64,000 nucleotides of DNA from Chlamydomonas reinhardtii (Eukaryota > Chlorophyta > Chlorophyceae > Chlamydomonadales > Chlamydomonadaceae): the NCBI RefSeq assembly GCF_000002595.2, contig NC_057019.1, forward strand, positions 5,316,880 through 5,380,879, written 5' to 3'. The notes under the pieces are model-generated. The model worked only from the letters and a program-made list of their open reading frames with translations, was not told the origin of the DNA and did not search any database. This document shows positions 55,201 through 64,000 of the stretch, piece by piece (position 1 is the stretch's first letter; each line of letters opens with the position of its first letter). The translations under genes were made by a program, and so were the position numbers.

Positions 55201-57277
55201 CCGCTTCGCATGAGCCGCCAGGCGGCGTTTGTACCGCCGGCTCTTCTCGCTATAGATGAGTCCGCCCGCCACCACTAGCGCCAGGATCAGTGCGCCCGCC
55301 GCGCCGCCCGCCACCGCCGGCACCACCTTTTTCCAGGCCTCGTCGTGGCTGGTGCTCCTGAGAACCACGTTGCTGCCCCCGCCGCTGGCGCCCGTCCCCC
55401 CGCCCGTGTCGGTGGACAGCTGCGAGCCCGGCGGCGCTATGAAGCCGGGGCAGGTGGTGGGTTTGCAGGTAGCGGTGACCGTGATGAAGGAGCACCCGGT
55501 GCGGATGGCGTTGGCGTCACTGCCCGCCCACAGCCATTTGGACGCCGACGCGCACGGCTGTGGCACGTCAGTACACGCATCGGCGAAACCACGGGTCAGC
55601 AAGCAGGGATATCGGCACGGTGTCAGCACATGAAGCTTCGGCGTGTCTATCCTCCAGGCGCACGTATAATTGTTTCTCCGGCTCCACTGAAACCGGCATC
55701 GGCGGTGACCTCTGGCTTTGCCGAGGCGCCTCCGCCCACCCCGCCCACCCCTGATCCCGCCCCTTCAAGCCGCCACTCACCGCAGCTGCTAGATCCACTC
55801 GCACCATCAGAAAGAAGACCTGCGACCATTGCGGCGCGGCTGTGAAGGTCAGATCAACTCTCGTAATGCATTGCCTGCCCTGACTCTTTGTGGCGGCATG
55901 CAGTTCGCGTAGTGACAGAGTACCCCGCTGTGCAGGTCGCCGCCCAAGCAAAGCCCCACATGGCACGGCTCCCGAATAGCTCCTGCTCCCACAGCTTCTT
56001 CCAAACCCACCTTCGACGACCCCTCCACAAACTCATTCGCTGAGGAACAGTTGAACAGTTCACTGGGCACATCAAATGTGAGGCGGCTGCGGCGCCGGGA
56101 GCAGTCCGCGATGCCGTTCTGGCGCGCGATGGTGGGCAGGTCTGGGTTAAGTGGAGAAGAGGAGGGAGGGGGAGAGGGCGGGTTAGGCCAACCGCTTCTC
56201 CAACTCCTCTAGGCCAACTCGCTGGGCGTAGTGCCCCGCGGACGTCGAAAGCTGCTCCAGTAGCGTATCTCCATGCCTGCTGCTGTATCCGTCCCCGCCC
56301 CACAATCTTCTGCCCCCTACAACGCCTGCCTCTTCCCACAACCTCTTGCAACGGCTTCTCCCGCTGCCCCCTACCCGCCTCCCACTGCACACAACAACAG
56401 CCGTCAAGCGCTCACTGAAGGGGCAGTCCTGCGGCATAAAGGTGGTGATAGCCGTCTCCACGTTGCCACTAGCTGCCCCGCCCTCCGGCAGCGCAAAATA
56501 CAGCCCGCTCGCCTCCGTGAGCGCCACCGTTAGTTCTAGCAGCGTGCTGCCGTCGCTCTGCGTGCCGTTGGCTGGCTGTTTGGGGCCGCCACTGCGCAGA
56601 ATGGAGTACCCAAGCACAGAGCCGTCTGGCCCCTTGATGGGCGAGTAGTCGTCCGCATTCAGCTGGCCGTGTGAGAGGGAGGAACAGGTAAGCATAGGGT
56701 GGCAGGTCAGCGTATTGTGCGTAACTGTCTCGAGCGTGTTGCGAGCGACATAGGGACAGATGAAGAGCGGCGCCGCGCGCGTCCTCACAGGGAGGATCAG
56801 CAGCGGCACCCACGTCGTGCAGTCGGCCCGCGACCAACGCTGGTCACACCGCGCCCACCTGTGAGCAGTCCCCGTCATCAATAATGACCGGCAACCCAAT
56901 CTCTTGACCTGTTGGACCGAAACAGGTTTTGCAGAGTTGCGTTTTGTGCATGTGGGGTCTCCTTTGTCACGCCTAGACCTGCGAACTCCAGCGCTGATGG
57001 CTTCAGCACAATCAACTTGAGCTGTTTCCATCGCAGGCACTTTGCAGGAACAAAAGCGGACGGCGCAAGGACGCGCACAAATAACTCCATTATGAAGGCT
57101 CGACGTCCACAGCCGAGCAAGAGTTCGCGTGTCACCCAACTCGGCCTTACCACTAGACTGCTGAAGCTGACGGCCAGCCAGCGTAAGGTCTCTGTGCGCG
57201 TGAAAACCTGGCAAGCCAAGGGCGCAGAAGAACAGCGCCAGCGCAAATCCTCGTACATTGGCTTGCGCCTTTTTCAT
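52235..57277 (-). CDS. large single-pass membrane protein, unrecognised family (paralogue A)
   Basis: Eight exons close in phase: 57277-57151, 56908-56859, 56662-56416, 56141-56011, 55879-55781, 55557-54780, 54570-54192, 54017-52235, giving 1197 residues. A signal peptide (MKKAQANVRGFALALFFCAL) is followed by RQLQQ. The ectodomain (about 28-296) has a regular Cys pattern (DGDC, QDCPF, ADCSRR, FNCSS, APCAS, GCSF, CKPTTC) and ASGLYFALP. One membrane segment (about 297-320, VVPAVAGGAAGALILALVVA) is followed by a basic stop-transfer KSRRYKRR. The tail of about 877 residues is low-complexity (Ala, Ser, Gly, Pro, Gln) with RTLG, GLFGG and Arg-rich Ser/Pro motifs near the end. Type I topology is inferred. 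No kinase or other catalytic domain is seen. It could be a cell-surface or extracellular-matrix receptor, but no function is known to me. A paralogue lies 1.4 kb upstream on the same strand; acceptor choice in exon 6 was guided by that alignment. Confidence 0.8.
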
Positions 57278-57764
57278 TGCTGTCGCATGCTGGTTCCTCC
57301 ATGTAGCGGAGAACCGCCTTGCGGAGTGCATCGGCCCCCGCGCTGAGCTCAGCGCACTGGGTCCTCTATCGTCGCATAGCGCATGAATAGGTAGGCATGT
57401 ACAAGGTTACGGCGAACACAACGCCTGTGAAATGGCTTATCATAAGTCGCGAATGCGGAATGGCGGAGTTGTTTCCGAGCAATGCGTAGTCACACACGTA
57501 GCTCTGTTATGCCTATAGTATGTGTAGGGTGATGTAGCTGCAATCTAAGTTCACACCGCCTGCGACACCTAGCCGGGACTCGGCGTCACGAAAAGGTGAA
57601 GTACGTTGAAGTGGTAAGAGATGCAAGCATGTGCTGAAGCTAAAAACCGCAGTACACTCATGCTGTTGTCGGGCTAACAGTCCCAGGTTTGCCCACATCC
57701 GGGGTCAGGGTTACACGGTTTTTCCAAACGCCACTGCCATGTATGAATGTGGCGCTGCCAGAAA

Positions 57765-57807
57765 GGGGCCCCTGCGGGGCCCCCTAAAACCTCCTGCACG
57801 CCAGGAG
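57765..57807. repeat. two adjacent hairpins
   Basis: ggggcccc-tgc-ggggcccc (8-bp stem, 57765-57783), then ctcctg-cacgc-caggag (57791-57807). Same style as the 51.4-51.6 kb cluster. Confidence 0.7.
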
Positions 57808-57895
57808 CGCTTGCCCACCTGCTCCTGTATGAATCCATAGTCCCATGGGATAGCTAGACACCAATTCTGCGCAGGGGAGGATTCTGCTAGTCATC

Positions 57896-57900
57896 TTACA
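57896..57900 (-). terminator. candidate poly(A) signal of paralogue B
   Basis: TGTAA on the minus strand, about 770 nt past the stop. Confidence 0.3.
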
Positions 57901-58670
57901 TGCGCTCTTCCTCTGCCACTGCGTACACCTTCAGAACCCCCAGCCCAGCGGTCCCCAAATCTCGCCAACTACCCCTTCCCGGGGGGGTTGGGGGGGAGCC
58001 CGCATCCGGGTAACTTGTGCCCAATCCCTGGGTATGCGGCGACGCAAACTCCTTTCTGACACCTCTCCGGCTGTTGAACACCTGCACCATACCTCTCCGG
58101 CTCACGAACAGCCGCTGTCCCTACCAATAACAACCCAGCAGCGTAATCCTTTGTCATTTGAACTTCAGTCTTCAGGCACCACCCAGGGGAGGGAGGGCAC
58201 CGCCCGTGCACCACCTCTCTTCCATGGGCCCAGGTTGTCTCATACTCCACTGAACCGCGGCAGTGAAACATTCCCAGCATAAGATGAACGCTGCCGTGCA
58301 TCCGGCTTGACCGACGGGGCTGGCACAAGCCGGCGCGTTGCGCCCCGGCCTCGGGGCATGACATGATGGCGGGAATCCAGCACCTCAATTCACGAGGGTT
58401 GAGCTGATGCGCTCCCTCCTCCTGTCGCGTATAATCACAACATGCAATACAGCGCAGCTGTACCACCCACCCAATCAAAACCCGACCCCGCGGCGCCGCG
58501 GACACCTGCGACAGACAACATCAAGAAGCGCCACTGGGCGCCAATACGAACCCCCATTCTCGAGGTGTACGTGCATTATTAAGCATCCTACAGAAGCAAA
58601 TGCGCATTGGATATCGTGCCTTTCACCAGGTCCAGGTTGCAACCTTCCAACTCCGCTAAAATGCGCATGC

Positions 58671-61600
58671 TTACGCCTGCTTCTCCTCCTCTGAAGACTG
58701 CGGACTGCGCCCGAACAAGCCCCGCACTGTGCCGGTGCCGGCAGCAGCGCCGGTGCTACCGGCATTAGCACCAGCGTTCAATCCCGACTCGCTTTGCCCC
58801 AGTGCCGGTTGTCGAATGCCGCTAACAACACGCGCGATGTGGGACAGAAGGCCGCCGCCGCCGCCGGTCGAGTTAGGGCCCTCCGGTCCATGCAGCGAAA
58901 TGGCGACTGTTGGCGCCGCCGTCCCCAGCTCGTCCAGTGTGCCCATTCCCGGGGCCGAGCGCCGCGGCGGTGCCTCAAAGCCCCCGTTCCGGCTGGAGCG
59001 AGCACGCAGCGCGGCCGCCATCCGCCCACGCACGCCGCTGCTGTTCGTGCTGTTGCCAGCGCGTCCGCCTTCCTCCCCATCCAGGACCACCGCAACCTGC
59101 GGCTCGGTGGCTGCGACGAGCCGGTCCGGCGAGCCGGTGATCGACCGGCCGTACACCACGCCCGCTGCCGGCTCCAGGGGCTGCTGTACACGGCCCAGCC
59201 GCGACGGCGGCGGCGCCCGTGCGAGCCAGCGGGAGCGGTTGGGGCTTGGCGGCGCCGCCGCCGTTGCCGCTGACTCCACGGTAACCTGCACCTGCGGCTC
59301 CGTCGAGGCATTCGACGACGGCGGCAGCGCCCAGCCGGTGGACCCGCCGCCGGATGCGGTGGTGCCGGCGCTGGCGCCGCCGCCACCCCATAGCGCCGTC
59401 CACGCGCCCCGGGCGCCGCCGGTTGGGACGCCGGAGGCGCTGGTCCGCGCCTCCCGCGGCTGCCGCGACATCAGCAACCCCTCTCCGGTGTCTGTGGCGG
59501 CGCGCTGGCGCCCCGCCATCTCAACAGCGCCACCGCCGGGGGCGCCAGCGGCGCGTGGATGCGCAGCGTACCGCCCACCGGTGCTACTCGGCGCAGGCGA
59601 GGGCCCAGCACCCAGGCAGCTGCTGCCGTAATCACCACCGCCTGTCGGTAAGCCCGGTGGGCTGTACGGAGCCGTGGTGATGCTGGCGCTTGTGGACACG
59701 GGCCCTGACGGTGCATCGTGGGCGGCTTGGTGCGGTGGGCTGCCCTGGATGCATCCGGCCGACACAGCCAGGGCCGTGCCCGCCGCTGCGTCTGCAGCGG
59801 AGCGCGAGTGCATTTGCGGGCTGTTGTAGCTGTCGAGGTACACACCACGACCGGCAGCGGCAGCGCCATGCGGCGCGGCGTAGGGGCTGCTGTTGCGCGG
59901 CGCCCCGGTCGGTGAGTGGCCGGCATCGTTGCAAAAGTCGACGGGGGCGCTGCCGCGAGCGCCCGCGGCGCCGGCGGGCTCGCTCCATGTCGGCAAGCCG
60001 TCCAGTTCGCCACTCCCAGGTGCACTAGTGCGGTGCTGGCGCGGACGTGCGGCCTGCGCCGCGGCAGCTGCAGAGGCCGATGCCTCCAAGGCCGCTGACG
60101 GCCGAGTCTCATGCGCCAGACGCGAGGTGCCGCCGTGGGCGGCGGCAGAGCCCATGCCGCTCTCAACGACGCTGCCGTGCCGACGGATCGGAGGCGAGTG
60201 CTCCGACACCAGCTCCCCGTGCGCCGCCCGCTCACGCCGGTCCCACTGCGAACCCCGCAATCCCCCGGCGTTTGCAGCGGAGTAAGCAGCCATCGATGCC
60301 GCCGCTGCGCGTGCCACCGCAGCCGCACGCGCTGCCGAGCCGCCGTCAAATGCCGCCATGCCCGGGGAGTTCGGCGCGGTCGACACGGTACGCGCTGCAT
60401 TGGTCGCCGCGCCACCAGGGTAGTATGGACCGCCGTAGCCAAGCCCGCCGGCGCCACTCGTGCCGCCCATCTCAGGCGATGCCACGCCGCTCTGCGCAGC
60501 GGCCGCCGTTGCGCCCGCCGCCATGCTCGGCCGGCGGTGCGGCCGGGGCAGCAGCGCCGCGCTGCGGCTGACCGTGTCATCTCGCCCGTGCGCGCGCATG
60601 CGCACGAAATGCACGCCCGGAGACGAGGGCACGGTGGGTGACGCGGCCGCCGAGTCCAGGCCCCCGTGCGGCCGCAGCCGTGTCATCTCGCCACCCGTGC
60701 CGCTGGCGCCTAGCCCGCCAAAGCGCGGCGAGCGCAGCCAGTGGCCCGAAAGCCCCCAGAAGATCTGGCTGCCGCCGCTTAGCCCCAGTGTGCGCGCGTG
60801 CGTCGCGGGCGACATAAGCGTGCTGTCCAGCCGGCCGTTGCCTCCCTCGGCCTCGCTGTCGTAGTCGTACGGTGCCGCGCTGCGACGCTCCGCCTTCAGC
60901 AGCTCCTCGTCGTTCAGGTCCATGCCACGCGGCCCCGGCGACGCCATCAGGTCCTCATCATAGTGGCCGTGAGGCTGCAGCGCGTCTGCGAATTGGTCGT
61001 AGTCGCCGCTGTCGCAGTCCGCCCCGCGGGCGCCATCCGTGCCGCCGCCACCGCGCTTGACACGACGGCCGCCGCCCGCGGCCTCGCGCCGGCGCTTGCC
61101 GCCCAGCATGCCGCCGCTGCGCAACAGCACCACCGCCACGATCGCTGCCACCACCAGCGCACCGACTGCGGCGCCCACCACGGCCGGCACAATGGTCTTC
61201 CACTGCTCCTTCTGCGACGTCGGCGCCACAGGCTGCTCCGCGGGGGTGCCTTTTGTGGCTGCCAGCTGCGCGGCCTGCAGCGCGGCCAGATCGGTGTTCC
61301 ATCCCAGGCAGGTCGAGGGCTTGCAGCCGCCGGTGATGGCGGCGTAGGTGCAGCCTTGCTGCCCGTCCAGCGCGTTCACGGGGGGCCCCGCATAGATGAC
61401 GCTGGTGGGCGGCGCACACGGCTCCGTTGCCACGTACACGCGCAGCTGCACGAAGAAGCCCCTGCGGAGGTGGTGTGGTGCACGCCAAGTGCCTTAAGCG
61501 GTGTTCAACTAGAGGTTCTGGGCGGCAGTGCGAATCGGGAGGATCAAGCCTCCAGGCATCTCGCATGCTGGGTCAGGTGAGCGCGCAGCGGAGCGCCTTT

Positions 61601-62852
61601 GCCACCCCGCCCCAACCCCGCCCATTCTGCCAACTTTCGGTCTCGGAGCCCGCCACGCCCGTACCTAGCCGTTATCAAGCCCCACCTGAAAAAGTCATCA
61701 AGTACGTAAGCCGAGCAGTTGAACAGCTCCAGAGGCACCGCAAAGTCCAGCTTGGTCTTGCGGCCCGCGCAGTCGGCAGTGGCCGCCTCAGACGAGATCG
61801 CATGAGTCACCATGGGGCAGGCATCCGGCAGGAAGCGAGTGGTCACCGCCACCACGTTACCAGCGGCATCGGCCGAGGGAGCTTTCGCGAAATAAAGACC
61901 CGAGGACTCGCGCAGCTGGATGCTGACTTCAAGCAACTCCTCCTGTGTGTTTGATAGGGTTGTTTGCGACTTAAACTAGGAGTAACATGCAAACCGGACG
62001 ATGGCGTGAGGTGCCGGAGGGGTGCAGCAGAGTGACAGCATTCGGATGCACGCCATACAGTTTTGATGAGGGGCCTGGGTGTCGTATTCAGCTTTCAATC
62101 TGTTGGACTGCCCCGTCAGATGATGTTGGCTGCGCAGCCTGCCAGCCTCGCACCTGTGAAACAGACGTAGCCCCGCTTGAGCGGACCGTCATGAAGCCCA
62201 TTATGGATCCATTGGCGTTTACGAGCGGATTGTACTCATCTGCAGGCGGCACATCCGGGACAGGGGAGTGAGTTACAGGGGTCGCAGTTTGCGGCGGAGT
62301 ACGTGTGATTGAGTTGAGCTTGTCAGGGCGCAAGATCGTGGCGCAAGAAACGGCCGGGCTGGGTCCGGGGGGTAATGGCGGGCCTCACGCGCGCGGGCCG
62401 CTTTACCAGGACGGCCTCGGAGCTATCAGAGAGAACTGGCACATGTAATTGTGTCAATGAGCGTGTGTACCCTAGCTGGTTTCCCAGAAGAAAGAGCAGC
62501 CCCACAAATCATCCGTGCCATTATCATTATGAGCGTGCCAACCCGACCAGCCCGACCAGCTCGACCCTACCTGCTGTGAAGGTAGCGCAGCTACTCTCGT
62601 CAATTACTACGGGCGCCACGGAGAGGTCGTCTGCGCAAGCGAAAGCCCAGCAGGGCACATGTGAGTGTGGCTTGAGAATGCGTCAGCAAGCAGCCGTCTC
62701 CAAAATTTGCAGTTAACCAGGTCTGCCATGTTACCTTGCTGAAACAGTTGCCGCTTAGACGCCGTCGTAACGACAAAAAGGCATACCAATGTGCTCAGTC
62801 GCTGCAGGGTCGCCGGCGCTAGGGCCCTGCCTACCGACGGCCACATAGCCAT
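58671..62852 (-). CDS. large single-pass membrane protein, unrecognised family (paralogue B)
   Basis: Five exons close in phase: 62852-62735, 62630-62571, 62239-62154, 61942-61686, 61461-58671, giving 1103 residues. A signal peptide (MAMWPSVGRALAPATLQRLS then TLVCLFVVTTA) is followed by RQLFQQ. The ectodomain aligns with paralogue A: APVVIDESSC, ADEYNPLVNANGS, SSGLYFAKAP, DACPM, ADCAGRK, FNCS, EPCAPP, GCTYA and CKPSTC. The membrane segment is about 264-287 (IVPAVVGAAVGALVVAAIVA), followed by a basic patch (GGKRRR). The tail of about 815 residues is encoded in one exon and is Ala/Gly/Ser/Pro-rich; it ends with GLFGRSPQSSEEEKQA. A surface receptor or matrix-anchoring role is guesswork. The tandem arrangement and shared cysteines indicate a duplication, while intron positions differ between the two. 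The first ATG of the exon-1 frame was taken as start. Confidence 0.8.
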
Positions 62853-64000
62853 TTTCGAAGGATCACTGTGCTCCCGTTTGCAGGTCAAGGGTGCGACTTC
62901 TGGACCGACGCCAAAGTTCTGACTCTGAGCGCTGGGCTGTGCGACATTGCGACAAGCCTCCCTAGAGTACTGCGCGCTTCATATTCAATATGGCTTCTTA
63001 GTCACTGCCTTCACTGTCAAGAGTTGTGTGCGGAAGTTGGTGCAGGACGCTGTTGAGAACGCTGGGATTGCGCGTAGTAAAGTCAATTAAGGTCTCAAGT
63101 CAAGTCATTGAACTCTTCGCTTAAGGTTCAAGCCATACGCCGCATAGGCCCGCAGCTCAGCTCCCAGTTGTCGGGTCGGACGAGAGGATGGGGACGGCCC
63201 AATGGCACCAAACAACAGGGAAGTTCACCAGTGTGCGCTGAATGATATGAGCGTTCACAAGCACCAATTTGCTGCCAAGGGGGCGGACGGAGCAGTTGGA
63301 CGAACACTCCATGTATGGGCGACTGCGGAAGGACCCCCCTCCCCACTTCTCTTCGCTCCCCGAAGGTGCAACCGCTACCTGGGGTATCACCCACGAGCCT
63401 ACGCAGTGCTACGGTTATCTGTGCAGCAAAGGAAAATATAGAGGACATGCATTCCGTCACAGGGGTGCACCATGTGCGGCCCGACAAGCGCAGATTGTCT
63501 CAAGGCCCGTTTCGATTGAAATGCGCTTCGATGTGTAGCATGCAAGGTGTCGCACCCTATGATAGGACACTCCGACACTGAACGTGTAGTGGTAGTGTTA
63601 GCTGCCCGTGCAACAATTGTCCCCGACCACACGACGCAGCACGACCTAGGCCACTCACGTGCAGTTTTGCCACCACATCATTGCAGCGCCACGTACGGTA
63701 GTGAGGTTACATAATTGAGCATGAGCTTACAGACAGAGCACGCTCACACGCAACGCCAGGACCTAACATCAACAGAAGCGTATACCTATGGTGCATGCTG
63801 CATTGGTACAGCACCCACTCCGCCCAGTTCAAGAATGCTGTACGTAGTTATCTCCAGGGCGCATGCCGAGCCAAACAAGCACCGTCGAGCCATACAATCC
63901 TGAACCCACGGCGGCATCTTTGCCTCGCCCCATGAGGCATGTCATCTTCTATCTGCCCAGTACTCGGGTACACGCAGCATGCACGTTAAGCCTTGAAGGC
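62853..64000. other. right-end region without recognised gene
   Basis: This should hold the promoter of paralogue B. Frames up to about 119 codons exist on both strands, but none has a recognisable sequence or splice context. Confidence 0.45.

Larger units (their letters stand above)
57278..58670. other. spacer between the tandem paralogues
   Basis: 1.4 kb with the promoter of paralogue A and the 3' flank of paralogue B. It holds a strong GC hairpin at 57765-57783 and a second at 57791-57807. No coding signal. Confidence 0.5.

Noticed and set aside
55558-55638. Longer exon 6 of paralogue A starting near 55638
   Set aside because: It would insert about 27 residues with no counterpart in paralogue B; the acceptor at 55558 aligns both proteins exactly at PCA.
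58729-60641. Several long plus-strand frames opposite paralogue B
   Set aside because: Shadow frames of a 2.8-kb GC-rich low-complexity exon; Arg/Pro/Ala-rich with no domain.

Overview
The window is nuclear DNA of a green alga, most likely a volvocine chlorophyte related to Chlamydomonas or Volvox. The evidence is very high GC, genes split by many short introns with GTGAG/GTGCG donors, TGTAA-type poly(A) signals, Ala/Gly/Pro-rich coding runs, abundant (GT)n and other microsatellites in introns, plastid-targeted SecY and mitochondrial NDUFS4. Nothing bacterial or viral was seen. I rebuilt eleven gene models exon by exon; every intron phase closes and each model is one uninterrupted frame. A twelfth gene (BTB/BACK) is supported only at its 3' end, and a partial exon sits at the left edge.

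Layout. 1-2.8 kb: possible partial exon on the minus strand, then a BTB/BACK protein (+). 3.8-9.2 kb: two adjacent minus-strand genes for Ala-rich, LEA-like proteins with organelle-type N-termini. 10.1-13.2 kb: a tropinone-reductase-like SDR (-), head to head with a THEP1-type NTPase (13.6-15.1 kb, +). 16.8-17.8 kb: a Met/Pro/Ala-rich protein with an acidic C-terminus (+). 17.8-21.1 kb: gene-poor, but holding two exon-like fragments, one of them a 123-bp near-identical copy of part of the Ca2+-ATPase gene. 21.1-24.9 kb: chloroplast SecY (-). 26-30.9 kb: uridine kinase/UPRT (-). 31.7-34.6 kb: inositol polyphosphate kinase of the ITPK family (-), head to head with a 31-exon P2B Ca2+-ATPase (35.4-45.7 kb, +). 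47.2-49.8 kb: complex I subunit NDUFS4 (-). 49.8-52.2 kb: tandem repeats and a cluster of short hairpins. 52.2-62.9 kb: two tandem paralogues of an unrecognised family of large single-pass membrane proteins (-). The last 1.1 kb shows nothing clear.

The genes are mostly independent housekeeping functions, not a pathway cluster. ITPK and the Ca2+-ATPase share an upstream region and both bear on inositol phosphate/Ca2+ signalling, which is suggestive only. The least familiar content is the tandem membrane-protein pair, the shuffled exon fragments at 19.9-20.25 kb, and a long cysteine-rich extracytosolic loop in the Ca2+-ATPase.
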